Shown here: one piece after another, positions 12,905-22,124 of the stretch
How positions within the stretch are numbered: position 1 is the stretch's first letter
Layout: each line of letters begins with the position of its first letter
Assembly: GCA_009760855.2 (NCBI GenBank)
Contig: WPIO01000013.1
Span: 4,710,001-4,732,500 of the forward strand
Direction of reading: 5' to 3'
DNA from: Cristatella mucedo
Taxonomy: Eukaryota > Bryozoa > Phylactolaemata > Cristatellidae
DNA length: 22,500 nucleotides
Made by a program: the position numbers and the translations under genes
Notes under the pieces: model-generated
Databases searched by the model: none
What the model saw: only the letters and a program-made list of their open reading frames with translations
Told to the model about the DNA's origin: nothing

Positions 12905-12957
<53 letters not shown>
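12777..12957 (+). mobile_element. SINE family 1, full-length copy with (TA)n tail
   Basis: The best full copy. A-box-like TGGTCCAGCGGTTAAGG is at about 12785, the B box GGGCTCGAGCCCC at about 12834, and the 3' module TTAAGTTCTCTTGGGGCGCT follows. It ends in about 24 TA repeats (12909-12957), which probably grew from its tail. The T-arm wording (GTCGTGGGYTCGAGCC) resembles tRNA-Lys/Leu genes; the exact tRNA source is not clear. Confidence 0.9.
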
Positions 12958-12960
<3 letters not shown>

Positions 12961-15409
12961 GGTTGATAGTAGTAGCTGAAAAAATTCTTTCAATTTTGCT
13001 GCTTTTTATTTTAGGAAAAAAGATCTTGGTAGAGATGAGAATACGGATAGCTTTCAAATAGCTTTCAAAGTGGCGGCCTGTCTCCTATAGCAACTGCATT
13101 CACGTAATAGATTGGTTAATCGAGGTTTCGTTCCAGGCAGGATTGAGCAGATGGTGACAGTGTCAGTCCAAAAGCAGGTCTCATTAAGAAAAAAGCTGTC
13201 CAATGAGCGACAGAAGAATACCGGGGAGTTATCCGCGAAGTCGGGCATTGGCCCCTAATTGCAGCACCGTTGGCGTGCAGACCGGATAAAGAGCCGCCCT
13301 GGGGAGACAATATATACCTTATCGCAAGAACATGTGATTTCGTCACTAATTTATCGTCCTGCGTAATTTTGGCCCAAATTTCACGACAAGATTATTTACC
13401 CACACCTCAAAGGTAATATAGGTGATGGAAAGAATATTGTAGCAATTTGAAGATTGTGTGCAACTTATTTTTAAGGATTAAAGAAATGCACGAAGCCATT
13501 GAAGCATGCCGCCACTGACCATAGACTATCTGGAAACTTGCCATCACTATCTACGGAGTGTCCCGGAATAACAGATAGCTGCCGTACCATTTCTTTAGCC
13601 CGCCTCATGCTGTGCTGTAAGTTTAATACGAACCAGGGCTCGGTTGGTGTTTTCAATCAAACATGGCGGATTTTCTCGCATGTCTTGCACATAATCCTAC
13701 GGAGAAGAACGCCTAATTTCCCGTTTCTATAAGGAGAGGCGAGTTGGTGATCTCGAGAGCCCTGCAGGAAAAGGCGAAGGTGAAACATTAGATTCTTCGC
13801 CTTTGATTTGAACCAACATTCTTTCCTTGCAGTATGAACTGATGCCTAGTAAATCGGCTACCAAGAGCATTTCTATATCTGCGACAAAGCGAGTCTGGGT
13901 AAAATCATTAATATATCAGGCCCATACAAGAGCCCGTATAGAGATTAAAATGAATTATATTTAAGTTCTTCTGGGGCATTATGGAAAAAATTATTGTTTT
14001 TATAACAATATTAATACCTATTAAATTTCGTAGTTATGCAGGTGCCTTTCAAAGTTTCGCGAGCTGCACGAAGGCGTTGATTATAATGATTGATCCGAGG
14101 ACCGTTTCTGTCCGAATTCAAGTGACAATAATCAGCTCAAGCTGCTTTCCTCAACGTGACCAACGAAGTTCTAGGTAGCAACGATATATATAACTTTAGC
14201 GCCAGGGTCTGCTCGATCTATCGATGGCATTTGACACTATTGACCCCAACGTCACACTTTAATGATCGAGAACAACGATTGATATGACTGATAAGGCCAT
14301 GACATGGCAGTTCGAATCGTACTCCTCCTGATCGTGTCCATTCCGAGTGGTCAAATATGATCCAGCGGACCGATTACTTGCGGAATTACTACATCTGCTG
14401 ATCTGCTCTCGAACCTCTGCTGTCTGCTCTCTATTTATTACGGAGCCTCTCAGGAAATAGATACGGACCCGTGGCATCAGCTATCGCTTCTATGCCGGCG
14501 GATTAATAAAGGTTTTTTACTCCTTCTAATTGGTGGAGTTTTATTGAGACCCACATCATGTGCATGCAATTGAGGTGCTTTTAACGTTTAAATAAAATTC
14601 ATACAGGAGAACGCTTCCATGGCTAGTTATTATGCTGTATCCCTGTCCAAGGTTAGAGAATGCCTACAGTGCTGTCTGGAGTAAGTAAGACTTTATTACT
14701 AGCTCCCTGATTCTGTCGGGACTGCACCACTCCAATTCAAGTTTGGATTGCCGACTGAAGAAGCCATTCAGCCTGTACAGCGGGTGATACGAGGTTGTTT
14801 AAAAATCTCGGAAATTCAGCCAAGTATCTCATTGCCGAATGAGCTGCTATGGCTCTCGCTAGATCAACGAATCGGATGACAGAGAACGGATCTGACAGCC
14901 TGAGCGGCTTCAGATGCGAAAGTCGTGCCTAGTGGAAAGTGAATTGCGCGGCTAGGAACACGTCAAGTTCCAGCGAGGAGCAACCGTTGGGCGGACGGAA
15001 CGTCGGTTGGGGGCGAAACCACGTGATGGCGACGACACGCCCATAAACTGCCCAAGACCGCACTTAAAAACGACCAGAAAGTTTCCATTTTGGTTGCCTC
15101 AAGAAAGGTCAAGGTCAGACCCTGTCTTTTCATAATCCTAGCTACTTCGAGCCGAATACTGCTCCACTGCCAGAATGCACGCGCGTGCGTGATTTCAATT
15201 GCAATTGCAATTGAATGCTGAGCTGAAGATACATTGCGTTAGCGGTGGTCTGTGACCAGCGACCGTATCGGCTGCTTTGCAAATGGGGTGTAGCGACTTT
15301 CGCGTATGGACAGAACTAGGCCGTAAACGCAGCGTTAATAACAGTGCTCACCTCAGCTGACGCGTGACGAATAACGGTGAAGCCCCGAGGCAAGGAATCA
15401 CGGCTAACG
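12958..15409. other. Intron interior, nearly featureless
   Basis: Apart from the SINE remnant at 13934 and three CAATTG-type units at 15196-15214, nothing is recognised. Confidence 0.55.
13934..13979 (+). mobile_element. SINE family 1, rearranged 3' fragment
   Basis: The words TATAGAGATTA and AAGTTCTTCTGGGGC of the 3' module are present but separated by AAATGAATTATATTT. That insert resembles the family's own tail (AAATGAATTATAT). Confidence 0.45.
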
Positions 15410-15760
15410 ACTTGTTGGTGCACCAGAAATACAGACAGGTATGCGGACAGTAGCGGAACACGGCAGTAATGAGTAGCGCCCATAACTCAAGATGGCTCCG
15501 TTCCGCGGAGGGCTACAGGCGCCGAACGGCGGCCATGACGCACACTAACGGCCTCGTTGCCTCGGGCGAAACTCGGCTTTAATGCCAAGGCAACAACTCC
15601 TGGAGAAAAATTGACAGCCCATTACAGGACTTCGGCTTCTACTTTGCCTCGGCCGCAGATTATTGCATAACCGGTTCCCAGCCGCTATAATCACGAACCC
15701 CAAATAATGATTATCAGTCACAATCCGGCGTATTAGGCACGCCGCTATCTCAGCTGTTCG
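15410..15760 (+). repeat. Diverged repeat, left copy
   Basis: The stretch around TACAGACAGGTATGCGGACA and AGCGGAACACGGCAG, and later ATAACCGGTTCCCAG plus a TCACGAAC word, recur in the same order at 16212-16650. The copies are well diverged and spaced differently. I do not recognise the element. Confidence 0.5.
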
Positions 15761-16211
15761 ACTTTCGCGCGCCCAGACAGGTAGGAGCGACGACTCAAAT
15801 GCTTCGTGATGCTTCTTTAGGGAGCCAAAGCCCCCTCGTTACCCAATTCGTAAATGCTAATCGCCGGCACATTGATCTATCTTAATGCGAAACTAGCTTT
15901 GTAAGCAAAACGGAATGGTGGCGCGAACATGATGCTAGCAAAAGGGCTAGCGGAGCATGATTACCTTGCAGCAGCAGCTGCAGTTGCAGCAGCATCTGCT
16001 AATAAAGAGGCACTTTGTGAGTGTGGCGCGTGGTGTCTCGCGTATGCACCGCCTTCTTCTGCCGCCTTCAAAAGCGTTCGGCAGCGTACAACGGCCCTAG
16101 GTGAAGTCGGAGGCCCGTAAAAAAATAATTCTCCGAACGCTTTGCGCCAGTGCGACTGCACGACGACGAAAACTTCGGTGGCGATGATGCCTCGAGAGAC
16201 GCGGCTAGCGA

Positions 16212-16650
16212 ATCGTCGGTGCAGCACCTATACAGGCAGGTGTGTCGACGGAAGTAACGGAACGCGGCAGGCAGTAACGAAGAGCGCCCCCTACCTTAGT
16301 ATAGCGAGTCCATAGCCATGCCGCAGAGCACTCTATTCGATGGCCACAGAGGCTTACGGGGGGCGTCCAGCGCTAGCTGTAGCGAACAAAACTCTCGCAC
16401 GGTACCTAGAGCTGCGCTGCGCTGCCGATGGATGCAAAGCCTCGGGAGGTAGGGGGCGCAGCTGTCCTGTCGGTCTCGAACGCTAGCGGCGCAGCTGACT
16501 TCTCTGGACACAGCTCAAGCTTGCATGCCACCTAAGCGCGGACTGTGAAATAACCGGTTCCAGTTCTTTAACATTCAGGAGTCACGAATAATATTTCGGC
16601 TGTCATAGTCTGGCCTATCTCGCCCTCCGCCGTCTCATGGGTGACACGCG
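16212..16650 (+). repeat. Diverged repeat, right copy
   Basis: It carries TACAGGCAGGTGTGTCGACG, AACGGAACGCGGCAG, then ATAACCGGTTCCAG and GAGTCACGAATAATA, in the same order and strand as 15410-15760. It ends about 120 bp before exon c. Confidence 0.5.
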
Positions 16651-16768
16651 AGCAGCCGCATGTCCGACCCCATCTTGCAAGATGGCGACGCACGAGGAAC
16701 ATATCCCGGACTCGTTCTGAAGCTCCTCTGAGCTAGTCATCATGTTCGTCCGTCTTTCCCCGTTATAG

Positions 16769-16874
16769 CTCTGGAACACTGCAAGCTATGGGCCATTGAC
16801 AGGCCGTGCTTCCAGAGCATCATGATGACTACCGCACTGAACAAGGTCAAGGAGACCGTTCAGCTACTGCAGAG
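16769..16874 (+). CDS. PRKG1: cGMP-dependent protein kinase, exon c: C-terminal helices of domain A
   Basis: This 106-bp exon lies alone between introns of about 8.8 and 3.6 kb. Using the G left by the previous exon it reads ALEHCKLWAIDRPCFQSIMM, then TTALNKVKETVQLLQ and a split Arg codon. The family pattern here is KLWAIDRQCFQTIMMRTGL, so the identity rests mainly on KLWAID-R-CFQ-IMM. It supplies the last beta strand and the B/C helices that link domain A to domain B. The acceptor is GTTATAG ending at 16768 and the donor is GTACGG at 16875. It ends in phase 2 (AG), and the A opening the next exon makes AGA, Arg. The half after IMM is unusually diverged: the usual Arg-Thr-Gly is Thr-Thr-Ala. 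Phase agreement on both sides supports a real exon rather than a processed copy. Confidence 0.88.
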
Positions 16875-17130
16875 GTACGGAGAATGCGCAGGTCTCATTA
16901 GCTTGCGATTGAATTTGTTTTGCTTGCCTGTGCTGCTCGCGTAAAATACGTCTAGCTGATCAGTGTCGCCTAACCTATATAATTCTCCTAAAAAACTCCG
17001 CAAAACATTCGTAAGGAGACTAAACGGCTGCGTTGCCAGAGAGCTTCTTGCGGCGATCGGACTGCCTAAGCGGCTACCTGTGCAAAAGTAAGTGCAAGAT
17101 AAAAGCCTTCGCCTCTACGAAGAAGGCAAA

Positions 17131-17208
17131 GGCGAGAGGCATGTATATCACCATAGCCTGAATAAAGATTAAGTTCTCTTAGGGCGCTGTACAAATGAAT
17201 TTATTTTT
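17131..17208 (+). mobile_element. SINE family 1, 3' fragment
   Basis: GCCTGAATAAAGATTAAGTT, then CTCTTAGGGCGCTGTACAAATGA, follows the 3' module closely. Bases 17131-17150 may preserve part of the segment just after the B box. It lies within the intron between exons c and d. Confidence 0.65.
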
Positions 17209-18500
17209 AAGCATCGCTGAACCAGTTCAGTCTACGCATGAAGTAGGAAAGAAGCAAAAAGTGAAAGACGCAGCCGGACCGGATCTGCCGATTTCGCAGC
17301 AGAAACAAGATGGACGCGAGTCGCACAAGAACCGTGAAATCGTGGGATTGTCTGGTGTTAAATCCGCAGAGCAATGCTGAAATCAGCCGCCGGCAGCTCT
17401 TGTGAGACAAACTGGCTTATTAGCATCACTCGAGCTAAAGATATATATAATTATTTTCCTTAGGTCCTGCTGTTGAACAGGAATAATAATATAAGAATTT
17501 TTTCCTAAGAATTAGAGCTTTAGAATAAGAACTTTGAGAGGCTGAGCAATTTCTGCGGTTGGCTTCGGCAAAAATCCTGCCTCCCGAGCCTTCGTCACGC
17601 GAGAGCGGCGACGGTGCTGCACCCCAGTGGCTAGCCTAAGTAGTAAGCGCGAAACGCCTGACCGGAGCGGGTTGCAATTACCGGAAGCGTGCGCGAGTCA
17701 ACCATGATGGCTGCGAGCTTGAGCGACGGTCTCTGTGTGAACCCAGCCCGCCTCTCTGCCTTTTGAGAACAATGCTGCGTCTGTCTGTCCAGCAGGAGTT
17801 ATCCTTTGCGCACAAAAGGATTCTTCGCGCGCACGTCGTGCGTCTAGATGGAGTAGAGGTACTGCGGGCGTCAGTTACCGCTTAAAGCGATTGCCGCGGC
17901 TAAGCGGCGGCAGACGTTCACCGGCCACCGGGCCATCGGGCGACCCGTAGCAACGCTAGCGATGCTTGCTACATATTATGGCAGCCGCCGGCGCGGCAGC
18001 CATCCGGGGCGGGTCTCATATTAACGGCACTGCACCTGATCACATGCCCTTTTTATGTTTTTATCGCGCTCGGCGCTGTCGGCAGCGGCCCGCTAGGCGG
18101 CGGTGGCGGCGGCGGCGACGATGGTTGGCCGCCCGCCCGCGCCATCGCCGCCGCCGCCAGCTCCATCTCATCGGACCGGGTCCAGTCAAGTCAGGGTCAC
18201 GTGCCGCGGGCTCCGCGGGCGTTGCCTCGTTTCGCTAACGGGCGTTGAGCCGTCGCACAATGGCGCACTTGCGCGACTGCCCGGTCAGCGCCGCGCTGCG
18301 ATATTTAGCCGCTGACCGCGGAACCTTTGCACGAGCTTTGCCCGCTCAAAGCTCAAAGCTGGGCGTTGCCTTGACATTTCGCGAAGCCGGCACGTGTGAG
18401 CGACAAGGAGCCTCGCGGCGTGCGCTCTTCAGAAGGTTCAGCATGGTAGCCAGCGTCTGTTTGTAGCTACATGAAGTAAACGCGTTTTGAGACATCTTTT
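17209..18500. other. Intron interior, G/C-rich on the right
   Basis: From about 17880 to 18440 CpG density rises, with an Sp1-like GGGGCGGG at 18006-18013. It may be the left edge of the same CpG-rich region; no exon could be supported. Confidence 0.45.
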
Positions 18501-18625
18501 GGTGTTTGGGTTTATGATTTGGCGCACTGTGCTTAGTTAGGATTGGAATTGTTTAGCTATAGGGTTTCGCGTTTAGGATTTAGGTTTTAAATGCTCAGGG
18601 TTTAGGCTTTAAGGTTTTGGGAGGA
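18501..18625 (+). repeat. Degenerate TTTAGG-like stretch
   Basis: Words such as GTTTAGG, ATTTAGG, AGGGTTTAGG, AGGGTTT and TTAGTTAGG recur irregularly. It resembles decayed telomere-type repeats but has no fixed period. Confidence 0.35.
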
Positions 18626-19047
18626 ACTACAAATTGAAAAAAGCTCTCTCAAAACGCTAGCATTACGTGTAAATAAAACAGACGATGGCTACCGTATTTA
18701 ACATCCTGCTATGGGCTCAGTGCTAGTGGCAGCAGTTGGCTGCCTGTGTGCCAGACGTGGCCGTATCGGCTGCTCTGCGGCGTCGATCGCTGTCGCGCGG
18801 TCGGGTGTGCGCGCGCGTTCGCCCGACCGACGGCCTTGACCGCGCCGTCTCCCACCGCCTTCGCTCTGCGCTGCGAGTGGTGCGAGCGTCTTTCGGTAGC
18901 CAGGCGGCTGCTGCAGCGGAAAAGCGCGTCCGCGCAGCGAGACGGACCGCTCGGCGGCATCGGCAGCGTGCGCTCGACACGCCCCCGCCCAGACCGAATC
19001 CATTAGCGTCGCGCGCGCGCCCGCGCTCGAGAGAGATGGAGTGGTGA

Positions 19048-19050
<3 letters not shown>

Positions 19051-19140
<90 letters not shown>

Positions 19141-19160
19141 GAGAGCTGAGAGCTGAGAGC
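19051..19160 (+). repeat. (GA)n microsatellite with a 7-base end repeat
   Basis: Nearly 90 bases of pure GA, ending in three units of CTGAGAG. Confidence 0.96.
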
Positions 19161-19310
19161 ATCAAGGGAGCGCGAGCGGCGCTGTCGGTGTCAGATCTAC
19201 GGCGGCGGTCCGCTTAAAAGGTCCGGCTAAATATAGCTCTAAATCGTGCGGGCGCGTGCGGCGCGCGCCGCACGACTGCAAACGGCTGCACGCGGGTTGA
19301 GCTGCCCCGC

Positions 19311-19350
19311 CGCTGCCGCTGCTGCTGCTGCTGCGGCGGCGGCGGCGGCG
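19311..19350 (+). repeat. CTG then CGG triplet run
   Basis: About five CTG units lead straight into about six CGG units, upstream of the candidate ATG at 19893. Triplet runs of this kind are often length-variable. Confidence 0.9.
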
Positions 19351-19679
19351 GGGCCGAATGCGCAGCCGAGCTATATTAATTGAAGCTGATTAGTCAGCGA
19401 ACGAGATCCAGGCCTAGGGCGTAATTACACTTGGCGAAAGAGCAGCGGCGTCGGGTCATTGGGCCGACTGGGCGCCGCCGCCGCCGGACCGCTGGGCGAG
19501 CCGTTTACAAGAGCCCGGCCAATGGGAGGCAGCCCGCGCTCGGCGGCGGCGGCTGCGGCATTCTCGGCGCCGGCGGGCTCGCTGTCCTCGCTCTAAAATC
19601 CGTCGGCCTGGCATTCTCAGCGCGCACACAGAGCCGGCCGCATGAGCCTTCGCGCCGCCGCCGCCGCATCCACGACAGA

Positions 19680-19703
19680 GCCGCCGCCGCCGCCGCCGCC
19701 GCC
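19680..19703 (+). repeat. (CCG)n triplet run
   Basis: Eight CCG/GCC units inside the CpG-rich block, upstream of the candidate first exon. Confidence 0.9.
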
Positions 19704-19892
19704 CTCGTCGCCGCCGTCGCATCGTCTGAACGCTCAGCGGCGTCGGCGTCGCTGTCGGCCGGCGGGGCGCCGCCGCCGCTCGGCTCGCAGCGCCGCTCGC
19801 CTCCCGGTGGCGCCTGCGCGGAGGCGCTCGGCCGACGGCGAACGGCGTCGGTCTGGGCGCTCGGCGGCAGTGGCAGTGGCAGTGGCGGCGCC

Positions 19893-20359
19893 ATGGTGAG
19901 CCAGGACGACGAGCCGACGTCGTCGTCGTCGCCGTCGGGCGGATGCGACGCTGTGGACGTCGAGTACACCGTCACCGTGCAAGGACCGGGTGACGCGTCC
20001 GGAAACGATCGAGCGTCGGCCGACGTGACGGAGACTGTCGCGAGCTTCGTTATTAGTTACGCGAACGCCTGCAGCAGCGGGGGCGGCGCCGGCGGTGGCG
20101 CCGGTGGTGCCGCCGCCCCCGCCGACGACCACCGCCGCCGCCGCCGGTGGCGTCGTTGCGCCACCAGCGACGGCCGCCATGCCGCGTCCGTTTGCGCGCT
20201 CTTGACCGTCGCCGCTGCGCTCGACGACGCGGAAGCGAAAGAGGATCGCGCGCCCGAGCGATCGCTGCCGCCCGACGCTCGCCGCGCAGCCATCGCTCCA
20301 GAGCGGCGCCCGAGCGCCGGCGTCCGGCGTCGGGCGCTGGCGACGCTGAAGAGCTCGAG
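19893..20359 (+). CDS. Candidate alternative first coding exon of the kinase, inside an intron
   Basis: An ATG in good context (GCGCCATGG) opens a frame starting [17 protein letters not shown]. It then runs through [34 protein letters not shown], a Gly/Ala linker, an Arg-rich stretch, and ends ALATLKSSR. It stays open for about 155 codons to candidate donors at 20360 (GTACTC) or 20369 (GTAGCT). Both leave phase 2, the phase needed by the domain B exon at 20505. The join would read LKSSRIPSF, close to the family's FLKSVPTF at the same junction. The first 65 residues are acidic and Ser/Thr-rich and look like a real protein; the Arg-rich part could be an artefact of G/C richness. If real, it would give a kinase isoform without domain A. 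Phase agreement with either donor has about a one-in-three chance by accident. I recognise no family. Confidence 0.4.
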
Positions 20360-20382
20360 GTACTCGAGGTAGCTCTTCAGCG
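20344..20382 (+). promoter_or_regulatory. Perfect 12-bp hairpin with duplicated candidate splice donor in its loop
   Basis: The arms CGCTGAAGAGCT (20344-20355) and AGCTCTTCAGCG (20371-20382) are exact reverse complements around a 15-base loop. The loop holds CGAGGTACTCGAGGT, so the word CGAGGTA occurs twice, 9 bases apart, each time a candidate exon/GT boundary (GT at 20360 and 20369). The second word runs one base into the 3' arm. Being 9 bases apart, both donors keep the same phase. If the exon ending here is real, the fold could influence donor choice. Confidence 0.5.
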
Positions 20383-20504
20383 ACGGAGGCGGCGCCCGCG
20401 ACGACCGCGCCGGGGGCGTCGCGGGCGGGCGCCGCCGCTGCCGCTCGAGCGCGAGCGGTGTGCGAAACTCGAGTCGCCTCGCCGTCGTCGTCGTCACTTT
20501 GCAG

Positions 20505-20646
20505 AATACCGTCTTTCAACGGGCTGACGGAGGGGACGCTCGGAAAACTGGCCGACGCCCTCGAAGAGACGCACTACGCCGACGGCGAATGCATAGTGCG
20601 ACAGGGAGCCAAAGGCGACACGTTCTACGTCATTGCCAGAGGAACC
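20505..20646 (+). CDS. PRKG1: cGMP-dependent protein kinase, exon d: start of cyclic-nucleotide-binding domain B
   Basis: The exon encodes [20 protein letters not shown], then [20 protein letters not shown] and YVIARGT. The family counterpart is [20 protein letters not shown], then [20 protein letters not shown]. This is the beginning of the second cGMP-binding domain, which cooperates with domain A in activation. The acceptor is TTTGCAG ending at 20504. The donor is a strong GTAAGT at 20647. The first A completes a split Arg codon from exon c, and the exon ends on a codon boundary. A CT microsatellite begins about 10 bases into the following intron. The same phase-2 entry is also compatible with the candidate exon ending at 20359 or 20368. 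Codons are G/C-rich, fitting the CpG-rich surroundings. Confidence 0.94.
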
Positions 20647-21028
20647 GTAAGTAAACGCTCTCTCTCTCTCTCTCTCTCGCTCTCTCTCTCGCTCTCTCTC
20701 TCGCCGCTCTCTCTCTCGCTCTCTCGCTCGCTCGCACTCTTACGAGCTCAATCGAGAGCGCTCTCCCAGTTAATTGCCGCGACGCATCTAGGCACCCTAA
20801 TCGCTTAATTAATTGTTCCATTCGGCGAATTCGTATCGAAAGCTCCCAGAAGCCTCCAACAGCCGCCGGCTCGCATCTGCGAGCGCATCGCTTCGCGGTC
20901 GCGCACTCGTCGTCGTGAGCGTCGCCACATTTTACGGGGACAAGCGGCGTTCGACGCGGCATCCAGTTCCGGCTCGCTCGCTCGCGTACGCAGCGAAAAC
21001 GAACTGCGATGCTGCGACTGCGTTGCAG
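20647..21028 (+). other. Intron between exons d and e
   Basis: A 382-bp phase-0 intron, GTAAGT to GTTGCAG. A CT-rich microsatellite fills its first 90 bases; nothing else is recognisable. Confidence 0.88.
20657..20736 (+). repeat. (CT)n tract next to a splice donor
   Basis: A CT-rich run with GC interruptions begins about 10 bases after the donor of exon d. Confidence 0.95.
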
Positions 21029-21141
21029 GCGAAAGAAGTCAAGTACTTAACGCCAAAAGCCACCGCCGGTGGTGGTGGGCCGTCGACGGCGATGAAGAGC
21101 TTAAACAGGGGCGACTATTTCGGAGAGAGCGCACTTCAAGG
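21029..21141 (+). CDS. PRKG1: cGMP-dependent protein kinase, exon e: middle of domain B, gene continues off the window
   Basis: The reading is AKEVKYLTPKATAGGGG, then PSTAMKSLNRGDYFGESALQG. The end matches the domain B cassette (family pattern [21 protein letters not shown]), including the Gly-Glu that binds the cGMP ribose. The cassette Arg should be on the next exon, which I could not find before the window ends. The acceptor is GTTGCAG ending at 21028. The best donor is GTGTGT at 21142, weaker than the other donors of this gene, leaving two bases (GG) of a Gly codon. The first half carries a Gly/Ser/Thr-rich loop (TAGGGGPST) where the family is already variable in length. The kinase domain is expected to the right of 22500. 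Identity is well supported; the exact 3' end is less certain. Confidence 0.85.
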
Positions 21142-21764
21142 GTGTGTATGGTCTGCCCGCTGGTCAAGGTCATCCAGTCGCTCAGCCTGGGGCAGCGGTG
21201 CGGCAGCACGCCGGCTCCTCGCCGGGCACCGCGTCGCGATGGCAGCTAAAATCTCGTTCGCGGTCCTCATTCGTTCAGCATAGCCATAGATTGGTAGTAG
21301 GAGTAACCCCGAGATTCTTCGAACTACGTCCTTCACCTTGGGCAGCGGCTTCCTACCTCAATGCTCTTGCGGCCGAGCCCTCCGTCCACCGGTAATTGCG
21401 CCACAGGCGATTATGTCGGCGACCAGAGCTCGCTACCACAAAACGAGGGCAGTCGTCGGGGGGGGGGGGGGCGGAGGAGCCCAGCCATTATGTGGGTCTG
21501 AGTCGCGTGCCGATGGGAGCACTTTCCGTGCATCCTTGACTTCGTCACCCTTGACTTCGGCGGCATCTTTTCAGAGCAGCCGGTTGCAATCTCCGTTGGC
21601 CGGATGTCTGCAGCCGGCTCGTCCAGGCCGCTTTGCATTACGAAGAGCAGACTAGCCAAGATGGCCAGAAGAAGCATCCCCGAGTGATCGTATTTTAACC
21701 AAATATTTAGCTCACAGCAGGGGCTCGCAAATGTCAGCTCATGCGATAGGCGGCCCGATCCAGC
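21142..21764. other. Intron after exon e, no further exon seen
   Basis: I looked for the continuation EDVRTAN-type sequence after the cassette of domain B and did not find it here. Confidence 0.6.
21458..21471 (+). repeat. G14 homopolymer
   Basis: Fourteen G in a row. Its length is prone to sequencing error. Confidence 0.9.

Positions 21765-22124
<360 letters not shown>

Larger units (their letters stand above)
7991..16768 (+). other. Large intron between exons b and c
   Basis: An 8.8-kb GT-AG intron (GTAGCT to TTATAG), phase 1, placed by agreement of exon phase and protein similarity on both sides. It carries the CT tract, the TA/TG/CG tract, the GGA run, several SINE copies and the duplicated repeat listed separately. 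Open frames inside it (for example 8567-9022 and 9897-10292) are no longer than chance would give and match nothing I know. Confidence 0.85.
18720..20500 (+). promoter_or_regulatory. CpG-rich block, possible internal promoter of the kinase gene
   Basis: From about 18720, and especially 19160-20500, the sequence is very rich in G, C and CpG compared with the rest of the window. TATA-like words occur at 19227-19237 (CTAAATATAGC) and 19370-19380 (AGCTATATTAA), both upstream of the ATG at 19893. The block ends where the domain B exon begins. It also holds CCG/CGG/CTG triplet runs and a GA microsatellite. Use of alternative and internal promoters is known for Drosophila foraging. The promoter reading is inference; simple G/C-rich repeat content is the alternative. 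Confidence 0.4.
16875..20504 (+). other. Intron between exons c and d
   Basis: A GT-AG intron of 3.6 kb (GTACGG to TTTGCAG), phase 2. Its left half holds a SINE 3' fragment and a degenerate TTTAGG-like stretch. Its right half is CpG-rich and may contain an alternative promoter and first exon. Confidence 0.85.

Noticed and set aside
14290-14340. A B-box-like word (CAGTTCGAATCGTAC) suggesting a tRNA.
   Set aside because: No A box at a suitable distance and no cloverleaf stems.
17978-18238. Plus-strand frame beginning MAAAGAAAIRGG in a CpG-rich stretch.
   Set aside because: Turns quickly into Arg runs from CGG repeats. No suitable donor or similarity supports an exon.
19734-20519. Minus-strand open frame of about 260 codons opposite the CpG-rich block.
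   Set aside because: Mostly Arg/Ala/Gly produced by G/C-rich triplets. It overlaps the kinase exon on the other strand, whose identity is certain.
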